From: Melitaea cinxia
Taxonomy: Eukaryota; Arthropoda; Insecta; Lepidoptera; Nymphalidae
Reading direction: 5' to 3'
Assembly (NCBI RefSeq): GCF_905220565.1
Contig: NC_059405.1
Span: forward strand, 13,594,081-13,658,080
Length of the DNA stretch: 64,000 bases
Each line of letters begins with the position of its first letter. Positions within the stretch are counted from its first letter, which is position 1. Of this stretch, positions 20,665-33,188 are shown piece after piece. The notes under the pieces are model-generated. The model saw only the letters and a list, made by a program, of their open reading frames with translations. It ran no database searches and was not told the DNA's origin. The position numbers were made by a program, and so were the translations under genes.

Positions 20665-21359
20665 GTATTTCATTTGAAAAAATAATAAGTATTTTTGCTA
20701 TAAAAATGTAAGCAGTAATATGTTTATCTTGACCAAGTATGTATAAAAATATTGTAAGAAAATTTTCTTTAATATTAAATTGAAAATATTTACAATTTTC
20801 TTTATTATTAATTTAAAAATATTTCCTTGAGAGTAATACATATTTATAAGATATACACATTTATAGGAATAAGATATAAAATATCATTTCGTACATTCAA
20901 ATAATCCTTATTTCGTATAAAAATATCTGGTTCACGTATATTAAACTTTCCTTTGAGCGTTCAGACCGTGCGAGTTCGCTAACCGCGGTTTTAATGTTGT
21001 GCGTTACAATACAAAGCAGAAAGCCTTTTTAAGTAAATTATTAATGTGATGTGGATACCATTTGTCGTACAGATTTACGAGGTTTATAAGAAACACAGTT
21101 CATGGTTTCAGCCTAATTTGTATTAATAAAAATGAAACGCTGAAATGTATTTACGTCTACAGCTTTCGAAAGACAGCGCCAAATTTGATATGTCCTTAGT
21201 GTTTGTTATTGTCAAAAGAATGTTTACATAAAAGAATATTAAGAAAAGTTATTTTCGGAGTTCATTGGAGTTACTCTTTAAGAATCAGTTTTCATATATG
21301 CCGCCATAGATGGCGTTATTAAATTCATTTATTTACCACTTGATATTGTATTAATCTTT

Positions 21360-21769
21360 TTAACCGACTTCCAAAAAAGAAGGAGGTTCTCAATTCGATT
21401 GTATTTTTTAAATGTATGTTACTTCAGAACTTTTGACTGGGTGGACCGATTTCGATAAAAAAAAATCGAAGGTGATGCGTGTCATTTGGTCCCATTTAAA
21501 TTTATTTGAGATCGAACAAGTACTTTTCGAGTTATATCTAATACTGCGTTTATACTTAACTATTTTTTCGTCGACCTACGTTGTATTATACGGTATAACT
21601 TTTTACTGGGTGTACCGATTTTGATGATTTTTAATCTAATCAAAAGCTGATGTTTATCATGTGGTCACATTTAAATTTCATCTAGACCTGATTACAACTT
21701 TTAAAGTAATCTTTGATAACGCGTATTTACTTGACTAATTCTTTTCATTTGCGGGCAAACACAATTATT
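21360..21769 (+). repeat. Family D repeat, internally deleted copy
   Basis: It starts TTAACCGACTTCCAAAAAAG and ends GCGGGCAAACACAATTATTC; the middle block with the GATCCTG phrase found in longer copies is missing. Confidence 0.8.
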
Positions 21770-22232
21770 CATAAACTAGTAAGCCTTTTTTGTCTATTTA
21801 GACAGTCAATCTGAGAGTTATCTCTAGTCGTGGAACGGAAACTCACTTTTTATTCCTATATTTCGATAAAGTATCAGGCGCTATGGTACACGTAAACAAT
21901 AAAAATAAATTCATGAATATTGTTAAATATTATAAAATTTCGATACCTACGGTGTCATAGCGTCACGTTTCTACGCAACAATGCCTCGTATCTTGTTACT
22001 TGTACCACACTATAATTACGAGTCCAATTGTTCCTACGTTCTTTGTCCCTCGCGTTAGTTTGTAGATAAAAAGTCTTTAGTAACAATCTTTTAAACGGAA
22101 AAATACTTTTTGAGGGCAAATGAACATTTCAGAGCCTTTGTAAATTTTAGGTGTATATTCCATTATTTTCATATGGCTTAGAATTTGAATATTTAGTTAT
22201 GTAGGTAATTCGCCTTAAAAATATATATTGAT

Positions 22233-22692
22233 ACTAGCGGCCCGCCCCGGCTTCGCACGGGTGCAATGCTGATACTAAATATACTGCAGAATGTCTTTAT
22301 TTATAGTGTGAAGCTAGCTTATAGCATGGTTATTAACATAATGACAACAACATTAAAATATGCGTCGTTAGATTACACGTTGTTACAGAATGCGTTGAAG
22401 AAATAAAGGTTCACTGCTCGTTCCCCGTATGTGATAGCGTGATAATATGTAGCCTATATGTTGACCCGACTTAATAATAATATTCGTGCCAAATTTGAAG
22501 TAAATCCATGCAGTATACTTTTTGAGTTTATCCCGGACATACATACCGACAAACAGACAAACAGACAAAAATTCTAAAAACTATATTTTTCGCTTCGGTA
22601 TCGATTGTAGATCACACCCCAAGTATTCTTTCAAAAAATATTCAATGTACAGTTTTGACTTTCCTACCATTTTATTATATGTATAGATAGTA
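22233..22692 (+). repeat. Helitron-like repeat
   Basis: It starts ACTAGCGGCCCGCCCCGGC with the usual 'gcttcgcacgggt' phrase and later has ACATACCGACAAACAGACAA and TTTCGCTTCGG. No coding capacity; minus-strand ORF at 22383-22568 is a shadow. Confidence 0.6.
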
Positions 22693-22921
22693 AAGATAGA
22701 CGTGTTGTGGAAGTGGAATCTATAAGTAAAATTTGCGCTGTGATTTAATATTTGGACCAGGAAAATATTTAAAAAATTCTAATATTTAATTGTCTTGTGT
22801 TTAGGAATAACATTTAAATAACTATCAAATATATAAGAAACTTTCGCAACACAGATAGTAAAAAGCCGAACTAAAGTTGTAACATATGTAATGTTACTAA
22901 TTTATTTGGTGCGTAATTGCT

Positions 22922-23335
22922 CTTTTTTTTTGATAGGTGTTGTCGTTTATTAGCGCGGTCCTTGTGACGTGTGGTTTTGCGTATGGGGCCATTGGTGGGG
23001 ATTAGATGAGTAGGGTTTAACTCATGAGTATACAAGCGCTTGTGGCGAGAGGCTCCTTCTATTCCTTCGTCTGCAGCCACGGCAAGGTTCAGGGTGCGAT
23101 TTGTTGGTGTCCTTGGCGAGGCGGTCACGAGTGGTGCCGGATGCTTCTGCGTGGCGAGACATTTTGCCCAACGTTCCCGGTTCTGATGTTGTCGACCCTG
23201 TGGCAGTCGGCGACGCTTGTTTACGTCGCCAGAAATCGTGGGAGCTGCGTGAGCCTAACCACGTGGTGCAATGTTGTGCTACGGGCGGTGCCACATGGTG
23301 CTTCGGAGCATGGTTCGGCTAAGTGACCTTTTATA
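22922..23335 (-). mobile_element. GC-rich retrotransposed block, minus strand
   Basis: On the minus strand a GC-rich stretch runs from about 23335 down to a poly(A) run (complement of the T run at 22922-22931), with AATAAA shortly before it (complement near 22950). This polarity indicates reverse-transcribed RNA inserted in minus orientation. Two open minus frames overlap, none with a motif I can name; late residues (NPTHLIPTNGPIRKT) are not a known domain. A LINE 3' end is the most likely source; a processed host transcript is possible. Confidence 0.5.
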
Positions 23336-24284
23336 ACCTCCGACCATGTGCCAGGAATAAGTTGAGCCTTAGATAGCTAGTGCTATAGATTTTTTTACGA
23401 GTTTGTGTGTTCATAATTTTAATTTTAATATTAAAAACTTGTCATTTTTTTTAAACTACATGAGTGTGTTACATTGAAGTATAATGTACTAAGGTGTGTT
23501 ATACATTGCAATAAATTTATTTCAATCTGTTATCTTTCTGATTTCATCATCATTTAATTGAATTATAATTAGTTTTTTTTAATTTTATTTTTAGTTCGTC
23601 GCTTTAAAAATTTGATTTCTCTCTAGATTTTTTTTAACGCGCGACAAAGTAAATAAAAATAGTGTTCTTTCGAAATAAAAGAAAGAAAAAACAGTTTTCA
23701 TTTTGAGTAAAGTCAACGTTACAGTGTATTCTCTTTTATAGTTAACTTATAAAAAGCGTTAGCATTAAGCTCCATCCAACACAGCACGTGAACATAAAAG
23801 CTTGGTCAGTCCATAAGTGTGGCTTCAAGCACTCTGCGTCAAGTGTCCTCGACTCGGTACACTTTGAGAATTTGTAGCTTATTCCTTGCAAACATTGTGA
23901 CAAAGTTAAGTAGGTATTAGGTGTATTTTTAGTACGTTTAAATGTTCCAGTAAATGATAATAGAAGGCATTTTTTCCAAATTTAATGTTTACTGTAAATA
24001 ATTGTATTTTATTTAAGTTGTTACTTCAAATAATAATGTATTATTCAATTTAAATGAATATTAAAGGTACATTTTTAGAATTTTATTATTTTCGTGTAGT
24101 CATATTCATTTTATTATTATTTATAATTGTATCAACTTTCTTTAAGTGTGTCAATTCTTATACTAGAAGAAATACAAATGCGTTATTTAAATATTAAAGA
24201 GAATATTAATAGAGCAGTTGATTTGCATCATCATTGTTCAATCAAAAATTGAAACATATTATATCTTTTTCAATAGCAGAATTG
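23336..24284. other. Intergenic, no gene seen
   Basis: AT-rich. A more balanced patch near 23765-23880 has no motif I recognise. Confidence 0.35.
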
Positions 24285-24395
24285 AGATATAAATAAATAT
24301 CTTCTGATAACATTCACACATAGTCGTCTATTCCTAAAGTAAGCAAGTTAATGCTTGTGTTATAGGTAACAGCCAACTGTTGAAACTATTTTTTT
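24285..24395 (-). mobile_element. Family C SINE, body fragment
   Basis: TAGTCGTCTATTCCTAAAGT and GTAACAGCCAACTGTTG match the family C body; the head is absent. Confidence 0.65.
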
Positions 24396-24411
24396 CATAA
24401 TAAATATTAGG

Positions 24412-24760
24412 GTGTGCCGAAAAACGACGATATATTTTATTCTTTGCTCTCACCCTAAAATATCTCAGAAACTTTATAAAACTTTGTTGTTATTGATGAT
24501 ATAAAAAAAAATTACAGCATCTTTTTATAGGATTTCAAGCGTACTACAAATTTGCCATTTAACATTTTTTTAACTCTTACAGTTTAGCTAAAAAATGTAA
24601 AAATTTGTTCCCCGTGTTATTTAAACAGGAAATCTTAAAATTCGAAAGAGAACCTCTTACGATTGGAATTTTGAGCTCCATTTTTAATAGGAGCTTTATT
24701 GGGAAATGTCCTAAGATATTTTGAGGTGAATACAGCTGTCAAAGTCCCCACCACTTTATT
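24412..24760. repeat. Possible palindromic transposon remnant
   Basis: TCACCCTAAAATATCTCAG (24450-24468) and TCCTAAGATATTTTGAGGTGA (24709-24729) are imperfect inverted repeats around a 240-bp AT-rich core with no ORF. Confidence 0.4.
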
Positions 24761-25145
24761 ATGAACTATTTTTACAGGAACGAAAGTGCTTGTAAGAAAT
24801 AATTAAGGAACTGCTAACCGTCAGATAATAGGGATGGTATACGGAATCTACGAAGAGAAACATATTATGCGTGTTACATTGTAGTTCTTAATATACTGTA
24901 TTTAATTTCAATTAAATTTTCCGTAATAGGTGGTCAGGTATCCCTTTGTATAACATTATACGAGAGATACTTCGAAATTTCCCGGATCATTTACAAACAG
25001 CGATTTGAGTTTGACGTGACATGAAAGCAGGTACTAGGTATGTGTTAGATATTGCTTTATTATAGACACAGAGTGAAACTTGGTTTCATAGACGCTATGA
25101 GAAAATTTAATCATTATATACATTTTATAAAGATAAAAGTATTTC

Positions 25146-25320
25146 ATCATCACTTCAGCCTATCGCAGTCCACTGCTGGAAATAGGCCGACACAAGTTCA
25201 CGCCTAAAATGGCCTGAACTCATGTGTGTTTTCCATAGTCACCACGCTGGGCAGGCTTGGCTTGGCTTGGTGACCACAGGGCTGGCTTTGTCGCACCGAA
25301 GACGCTGCTGCCCGTGCTGA
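25146..25320 (-). mobile_element. RTE-tail repeat, reverse copy
   Basis: The plus strand starts CATCATCACTTCAGCC and ends near GACGCTGCTGCCCG; it is the reverse of the copy at 20490. A small GGCTTGGCTTGG duplication lies near 25256. Confidence 0.75.
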
Positions 25321-25789
25321 TTTGAATATTCGAAATATAAATCATATAGCAAATAGCCCGAACAATGAGGGACCGTAGAAATATATTCATAATATGAAAG
25401 TCAATTACTGAATTTGAATTGTTTCAAAATTACCTTTGAATATAATTTAATTCTAAATAATAATAATTATTTACTGTACTTAATTGTTATACGACTTCTT
25501 TATATTAAGGTTGTTTTGTAAACTATAAATAATTATTTTACGATGAAAATACGAAGCATTACAAATGTTCAAAGTCTATATTAAGTGTTGTTTTTAATTA
25601 AACTAGAGTGTTTAAAATTTGCCAATTTTCGTATGAGTATATCCTTAATACGTTCGGAAAAGTTCATAAATTCAAAATTTAACACAAGTGTAATGTCAGT
25701 TCAAAACAGAAAAAAGTGACAAGATTTCAACTTCTGTTACTCTTTTCTACATAAAAGTGTTTTTTACATTTTTATTTTCTTTATGTATC

Positions 25790-26000
25790 TATACAAATAA
25801 ATAAAATTGGAATGTCTGTTTGTATTATTAAAATAACCGCTTTTTACTAAATGCATATCGATGTATACACGATACATATACACATAAACATTCACTAGTA
25901 GATAACTGATGTAATAAGAAATAAAATTATTTATTTTAGAAATTTATTGATTTTATAAGTCTACAAACTACGACGAATACGTCGCGGGTACAGCTAGTAT
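25790..26000 (-). repeat. Helitron-like repeat (type G), reverse, deleted copy
   Basis: ATTAAAATAACCGCTTTTTA and GTCGCGGGTACAGCTAGTAT mark the two ends; the centre is deleted. Confidence 0.6.
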
Positions 26001-26391
26001 CCATATAAATAAAATGTACGTCCATTACTTTCAAACCACCAAATTACATTACATAATTCTTTTTTTTTGTTATTATCAAGGCAAGGTTGTATAAAGGGAA
26101 AACTAAAAAAATGGCAAACATATATACGAAAAAATATAGCAATGTTCACTGGATCAGCTAGTGTAATATAAAAAAGCATAACTATAAAACTAATAAAACG
26201 AAAGCAAACACACTTGCAGTACACACGTTACTGTAAATGCTGAATTATATATAAATCCTAGGCTTATACTTGTAATTCTTAGGATTTCACAACTGAGTTG
26301 TTAAACTAATGAGTGATGATTTTTAAGGTTTTTAAAGTTAGTATTGTTTACATATATTATGTGCAATCTCGCGAGAGAGGTGTGGGGCAGC

Positions 26392-26485
26392 CAGTCAGTC
26401 AGTTCAGCCTATTGCAGTCCACTGCTGGACATAGGCCTCCCCAAGTTCGCACCAGACATCCCGGTTTCCCGCAACGGGTTTTTTT
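26392..26485 (-). mobile_element. RTE-like LINE 3' end, short reverse copy
   Basis: The plus strand reads GTCAGTCAGTTCAGCC... and matches the reverse complement of about 34670-34755, including the (CTGA)n tail, then stops abruptly. It is a severely 5'-truncated relative of that element. Confidence 0.75.
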
Positions 26486-26739
26486 TTTAATTTCCGTATG
26501 GGAAAGTGTATAGTTTTATTCTAAACTCATGTTGTACCACTTGTACCTAGCTTAAAATGATATTATGTACCAATATTGTAATTATTCAATAAATAAATAA
26601 ATAAAAATAATGATAATTACTAGTTTTATCCGAATAGAGATGCTCTTATTCCGTCTTTGAATAATTGTATTAAAAACATATTATTTTTAGTCTATATTGT
26701 ATTGTACACTACAAAAGGAATATAAAAAAGGTCAAATAA

Positions 26740-26985
26740 ATAAATAAATAATAAATAATGTTTTATAACACGGTCGTCTGATCCTTAGGTAAGCAACATA
26801 ATGTTTGTGTTAATGGATAACAGCCGACTGATACAGTTCGCTAAATATTTTTTTATATATAAATATACGCAGAAATAATACATATGTAAATAAATACAAA
26901 TAATACACACTGAATCAGGTGGGAATCGAACCCACAAATCCCCGAGCAGAAGGCAGCGCCACTACAAATTGTGCCAACACTTAAG
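26740..26985 (-). mobile_element. tRNA-headed SINE (family C), reverse copy
   Basis: Same order as 4992: (AAAT)n, ACACGGTCGTCTGATCC, AACAGCCGACTGATAC, then GGGAATCGAACCCACAAAT in the head. Confidence 0.8.
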
Positions 26986-28367
26986 CTATATACGAAGCGA
27001 GATTAAATAGTGTGATACGTAATAAAACCTGCAAGTAAAAATAACGTCTAGTCCATCGTGTTTGTGATGAGGAAGCTTGAAACTTTATTCTACTAACCCC
27101 AAGATACAACGAGTTAATACTAGTTCCAAAAGTTTAAAATTAACGATAGCAATGGAAAATTTTGATCGCGATTGTCTACGATAGACAGTAAAATAATATT
27201 TTTACAACAAAAAGAATTATTATAAAAGATTCTGAGTTAATTATTTTATAAAAAAAAGTTCAAGTTTATTTACAAGTAACAAATTGTACGTTTACAAATA
27301 ATTTTGCTTAGAAACGAAATTGAATATGAGATTTAATAAAAAAAAAATCTTTCTTCGTTGTTCACTTAGTTTTCCTACACTAAAATGAATTGTGTCCTCT
27401 TTATTAACATTAAAATTATATTCTCATTTATATGTAACCTTTATAGGATAAATTATTTTCTTGTAATTTACATAATTATGTTTATTTAATTACATATCAT
27501 ATTTTTGTTAGGAAAATTTGATTTACTGAAGCCCTGATAGACACATGGGCTGTTGCGTGAAGCGTGAGGTTAGTGAATTGATATACGAGGAAAGGCATGG
27601 AATATTGCTGTTATATATTTATAACAAAACTAGCTCCACCATGACGATTCAGTCGCGTAATGTCGGTTTTAAGGAGTACGCCATATTTATTTTAGTTTCC
27701 TACCTACCTCAGACAAGAGCTTCACATAAGTTCGGTAATTTGCAATAAGCAAGTGTCCGTCTATCATTACTTATTTTACACATGTATAAAGCAGACGTAG
27801 ATAAATGTTTCCTTGAATTCAGTTAATAAATAAAACTATTATAAGGCACAGTTTCTGGGCCTTAATTCTGATTTGGGGTAGTTCGTTTTTATTTATTCAG
27901 ACAGGCACTTAAAAAACTGTTGATTGCTTGTATACAACGACATCTATTGATTTTTTTTTAATTTTATCATTCATCATTATTTTTATATTTTTAATACATA
28001 TTATTATAATAAAGTTATTGTTTTTGCGTGCTAATTTGAAACTTATTAGTCTGAGTTTAAAAATACATCTTGCGTTGGAAAGCCCGGTTAAACAATGTTT
28101 ATTTTAGTAGGGTTTAGTCTATTTTTTTTTTAATATAACAGAGAATTATATAATTTGAGTCGCTTTCGAAAACAATTCACTTTGAAGCGTACGTAACAAG
28201 GGATTATGTTTTTACTAACAGTATAAATACTGACGAGCTTCTATAACAACACGTGCGCCGCCTTGCTGATGTGTTATCATATTATTATGATGAGGAAGCC
28301 TTTACGTTGGTGTTAATCGAGGTTTTGAGTATAAGTTGGAATAATATATTATTTTTAAAACTAGCTG
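26986..28367. other. Intergenic, no gene seen
   Basis: AT-rich. The small plus-strand ORF at 27545-27748 lacks any motif, splice context or composition that would support it. A Helitron-like start (ACTAGCTGACCCGGTGAAC) follows at 28361. Confidence 0.35.
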
Positions 28368-28639
28368 ACCCGGTGAACTACCTTATATTCTTTCATTTTA
28401 TTACAATTTTCTAACAATATTTTTTTCAAAGAAAAAAAAATGTCTCGTGTACAGCCACAAACAGAAGCAAAAACGATAACTGCTTTTCTTGAGATAATTA
28501 TGATTTGCCAAACCTCAGTGAATAATCTTACCATCTTAAAACAAAGAAATAAGACTTATATTCTCAGAACGCTTACAAAGAATTGTCAATATTTTAATCA
28601 TTGAAGTTAATAACAATTGCTTGGTCACATTACCTTGGC

Positions 28640-28860
28640 ACAGTGCCGGTCAGGTTGATACGGTGCGTCACACTTTCGAGGACTGTGTAGCTTGGGGGCC
28701 CCAGCGTTGCGACCTGGTGGCCGTAATAGGCGAAGATCTGTCACTGCAGAGCGTGGTCCGCAGCATGCTCAGCAGCGAGAGGTCGGCCGTAACCTCCTTC
28801 TGCGAGGAGGTCATGGCGTTAAAGGAGGCTGCGGAGCGACAGCGCAAGGCTGACGATTGG
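28640..28860 (+). mobile_element. R1-clade LINE ORF2 C-terminal fragment
   Basis: The frame reads VRHTFEDCVAW...GEDLSLQSVVRSML...FCEEVMALKEAAERQRK, aligning with the C-terminal end of the LINE at 8599 (HTLEVC...GGDLSLPSVITAML...FCETVMSQKE). Both flanks drop abruptly to AT-rich DNA and no poly(A) tail is visible, so it is an internal scrap of a related but distinct element. Confidence 0.75.
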
Positions 28861-29427
28861 ACGATTTGGAAAGTTAAGGAAAATGGTAAAACTCTATTAA
28901 TTTGTAATACTAGTGAAAAGGGATAGAAAATATTTGACTTGTTACATAACTATAGTTAATTATAATTTTTTTTCAAAAATTAATAAAAATTTCATAATAT
29001 GTAACGATCATTTAAAATCACACACGTTTAAATTTTTTAATTACACGCGTCAAAATTTGGTAACATATGCGACATCATCATGATCATCCATGATTGTATT
29101 AATTGGTAGAAGCATTCTAGAATATTTCTTTAAAAGCAGGCCTATTATTATTAGTATAAATGCGCACATAAATAAAATTTATAAGTGGTGAGTTCAAAGC
29201 CTTTATATGTACAAGTCACCTCCCGAGCATAAAATATCTTTTGTAGTCTCTCAATTTCGCTCGTCCTTGCATATTATCCAACACAAGCTGAACACGAGTT
29301 ACCCTCGAGACTTTACATTGGTATATGAAAATATGGAATTATATTCATACCTTTTTAATATATATGTACTAACATTATAATACATTACGTTATTAATATT
29401 GATATAATATGAGAGTTGCGAATAGAA

Positions 29428-29714
29428 TTAACTGAGGTAGGGCACAGCAGGAATTTCTTGCTCAAAATATGGAGCAGCCCGACTGAGGTAGTACCTCAAC
29501 CTTACAGAAGATCACAGCAAAATAATACTGTTTTCAAGCAGTATTGTGTTCCTGTTGGTGAGTAAGGTGACCAGAGCTCCTCCAGGATTGGGGATTGGGT
29601 CGGCAACGCGCTTGCGATGTTTCTGGTGTTGCAGGCGTCTATAAGTTATGGCAATCGCTTACCATCAGGTGAGCCGTACGCTTGTTTGCCGACATACTGA
29701 CATAAAAAAAAAAA
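29428..29714 (+). mobile_element. SINE-like family A, full-length copy
   Basis: A sense copy from TTAACTGAGG to a 12-A tail, close to the consensus of the others. Confidence 0.87.
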
Positions 29715-29813
29715 TAGCATTTGGATAAAACATATGAGTTGAAAGCTATTATTGTAGATTTAAAACTAGGTTAGTTCCGATGAAAATAAATATAAGCAAG
29801 TGTTAGGTTAGGT

Positions 29814-30012
29814 TAAATGATACTGTTTTCAAGCAGTGTTGTGTTCCTGTTGGTGATTAAGGAGACCAAAGCTCCTTGGGGGAATTGGGGACGGGGTCAG
29901 CAGCGCGTTGACAATGCTTTTGGTGTTGCAGACGTCGATACGCTACGGTAATCGCTTACCATCAGGTGATCCGTACGCTTGTTTGCCGACATAGTTGAAT
30001 AAAAAAAAAAAT
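29814..30012 (+). mobile_element. SINE-like family A, 5'-truncated copy
   Basis: It starts inside the element at the ATACTGTTTTCAAGCAGT phrase and ends in 12 A. It lies 100 bp after a full-length copy in the same direction and is more diverged, so it is a separate insertion. Confidence 0.82.
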
Positions 30013-30649
30013 ATTAATTTCATTGAAATTTCTGGCCGCTTCGGGCGCTTGAGGTTTTGTGGTATCGCTGTAGACACAAAATTTCTTTTTATTGGCAGCT
30101 AGCTACACAATTTCTTAAAAATATATTATGAAAATTAATTTTAATTTTCTTAATAGCTCCTTACAATCTTTCTACTCATACTTCTGCTGTCTATCTTAAG
30201 TGTTATTCTTGAAAATATTAGGTGTATATTTTAGATCTCTTTAATTTATTTTTGAAGTAGCAATCAAGACCTGTTTACGTAGGGAGATAACTGTCACCTA
30301 AAACAGTCAAAATCAAAGACATTATGCTTTATTGACATAAGGTATTTACGCCGCCATTTTTCATATTCACCGCACGAAGTTTACGGTAGCTACTTTATGC
30401 CGATCTTCTGTAAGTGTGATTATGCTTTAGTTCAGTCACTCGACGACTTGACGTCAATTAACCAAGGAATTATAGTTAAAGATAACGTAAGTCTGCGAGT
30501 AGTTTATTGAAAAAGAAGAAGAAAAAGGTTAAAATAATTAAACAAATATTACTTATATATATTACTGTTGTGATGAGATAACAATAGCAGTTTTTTTTAC
30601 ACGAAATAGTAGGAGTTTAACGCTAATTCGATTTCGATTCGTATTTTCT

Positions 30650-30832
30650 TTATCCCTACTAATATTATAAATGTGAATGTAAGTTTGTTTGTTACGCTTT
30701 TACGCGAAAACTACTTAACCGATCATCATGAAACTTTGTACACATATTCTTGGAAGTATTAGAAGTAACAAAGGATACTTTTTATTTAAAAAAAAGAGAT
30801 GCGAGCCAAGTTGCGGGTAAAAGCTAGTTAAA
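30650..30832 (+). repeat. Helitron-like repeat fragment
   Basis: It contains CCCTACTAATATTATAAATG, CGATCATCATGAAACTTTG and GTTGCGGGTAAAAGCTAGTT, the general plan of lepidopteran non-autonomous Helitron-like sequences that end in CTAGT. Confidence 0.55.
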
Positions 30833-32410
30833 AATATTGCTTTACTTCAGTATTAACTGTTCTCGTTTACGAGGATATATAATAATCGAAATTTGTTTGG
30901 TAAGTTCTAAAAAGGTACTAGTACATTGATCTATTTATTACATGATATTATATTTATTACATTAATCCAAATCAATGTAATAAAGGGAATGGTTCCAAAG
31001 ATAGTAAAGTAAAAAATAGACAGCCCAACGTTTGCATTTTCTACAGGCTTCGTACTGTCGGCAGGTATTAAATTTCTTATTTAAACTTGTTAGTGCATTT
31101 TTAAATAAAAATAAATTTTTCAATATTGTATTAGACATAGCCTTATTAGGAATTTTTGTTAATCCTTTCATGATTATTTTTCTAATGCATTTGAATTTTT
31201 TCCTCCACGTAGCATAAGAATTGGAGCTGAATCTACCTCGCTGCTCTACTGTGGGTTGGCGAATATGTTCCCTATGAGTAACGATCGCTGTAAGGTATTT
31301 ATGATGACAACCGGGACCGACGGCATAACGTGCTCTCCGAGGCACGGTGGGGAGACCCATAAGGACAGACACCCAAACCTGAAAGGAATATTTGTACAAA
31401 TACAAATATCCATCCCGAGCGGGATTAGAACCCGCAAACCGTCGGTATTTTAGACGACCACTCGCACCACTAAATCAGAGTAGTTGTGTTGAATTTTTCT
31501 AATAAACGAAAATAAATATAAAGTCATTTTCATCCATTAAGGAAATGGGTAAAGTTCGTTCCTAATCCAGATCTCCCTTTATAAATAATATTAAATAAAA
31601 TAAACTTCAATATATAAAGTGAAAAACGTGAGTATTAAACGACAATAAAAAGTAAGCATCATGATATACGAAAATAATATCAATTAGAGACAACACGAAA
31701 AGTCAATTCAAATTAGTTACATTTTTAATTACAAGAGATTGTGGACTTATCACAATAAGTCAACAATTTGTCTTTATTTAGTTTTAAAAGACGTTTCCAG
31801 TAACTTTATCTTCCCGTTTCATTATAATACGGACAAATTTTAAACGTCATCTCAGCTGATAGCCTCAATTTGTTTGTGTAATCATTTATTACACGGAACA
31901 AGCAATCCGCTTGAAAAATTCACTTAACGCGATACTTTTCATTTGAGAGAGTTTTCAAATTGTATTTATTTGTATAAAATGAAATTTCGCAAAATATTAT
32001 GCGGAATATAATTTATCGCGTCTCTTTGTGACCGCTTCTTTGCGAAACAAGGTTGTTTCGAAGAACATTGTTCGATTTGTATTTGAATATTGGATTTGAA
32101 AATTTCTTAACCGCAAAATGTATTTAGTAATTGTTTTTTAAGTAGACTTTTGAGTGTTTTGAGACATTTTGTTATATATTGTACAATTATTATTTTGTTC
32201 TTATCAATTTATTCTCATCAGAACATTTTTCAAACAAAAAATTGACAAACATCTATTGTTACCGACCATGCAACCCCATGCTATTTTTCTCACGTCCATA
32301 ATACACATGAGTGGTAGGTGAGTAGGTACTGGGGCGTGGCCTTCTTAGAAAATTGTGTTACAATTAAAGATACTGACCACTGGGTCAAACAATAAATTTA
32401 TAGTTGTTTT
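30833..32410. other. Intergenic around the SINE at 31200
   Basis: Minus-strand ORF at 30962-31405 is formed largely by SINE sequence read in reverse and is not a gene. From 31485 onward AT-rich with nothing recognisable. Confidence 0.4.
31200..31484 (-). mobile_element. tRNA-headed SINE (family B), reverse copy
   Basis: The plus strand carries the reversed body (TGAGTAACGATCGCTG, GAGGCACGGTGGGGAGACCC) and then the reversed head (GATTAGAACCCGC, 31421-31433). Confidence 0.75.
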
Positions 32411-32746
32411 TTAACTGAGTCTAAACAAGGAGGCGGTTACTCAATTCGACCGTATATAAACATACACACACACAGTGTGTATGTGTGTGTATGTTCGGGG
32501 ATAACTTCGACGTTTATTATCTGATTTTGATCATTCTTTTTTTGTTGGAAAGGAGATATCCCTAGTTTGGTATCACGATAAGGAAACCAGGATCTGATAA
32601 TGGAATCCCAGAGAAATCAGGGAAACCCTCGAAAATCGTAGTGACGACTAGTGCGCTTATTAATTTTTGTCGTCTACTTATGTTGTATTATTTTTCGATG
32701 TAATTGAAGTCGGTTTTTTTTTCGTTTACGAGCAAACACAATTATT
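32411..32746 (+). repeat. Family D repeat, partial copy
   Basis: It starts imperfectly (TTAACTGAGTCTAAACAAGG), contains an AC/GT microsatellite at 32461-32494, the TTGTTGGAAAGGAGATATCC core, and the intact GAGCAAACACAATTATT end. Confidence 0.75.
32461..32494. repeat. AC/GT microsatellite forming an imperfect palindrome
   Basis: A CACACACA run passes directly into GTGTGTATGTGTGTGTATG, so the strand can fold on itself. Confidence 0.8.
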
Positions 32747-33106
32747 AAGGGCATAGGTTGTATGTGATGTGTATGATATCGTATTAACTCGAATATATTA
32801 TAAAATCGTCACAGTTCTGTTATATTTTTTATCAGTGATATCCGTTTAAAGAAAAATTTGTGACAATAACTTTTGTTGTGAACCTGTCGTCAAGGAAAAA
32901 CGTATTTCAAGCTATACATCTTTATTTGTTATTTTACATTATCTTTTAACAACAAAATATTGTGTATGTTTGAAGTTATACTTCTTTTGGCTCGTCAGAG
33001 GAAAATGATGAGAGTAAATTTTTACGATGCGCGCGCATACCGTCACAAAAAACCGACACCCTGAAGTTAGCTAGTAAACGAAGAAGTTAGCAACGTGACA
33101 CACTTT

Positions 33107-33147
33107 TTTAACCGACTTCCAAAAAAGGAGGAGGTTCTCAATTCGAC

Positions 33148-33188
<41 letters not shown>

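Noticed and set aside
30962..31405. 147-codon minus-strand ORF
   Set aside because: Half of it is reversed SINE sequence; the rest is AT-rich with hydrophobic/basic chance composition.
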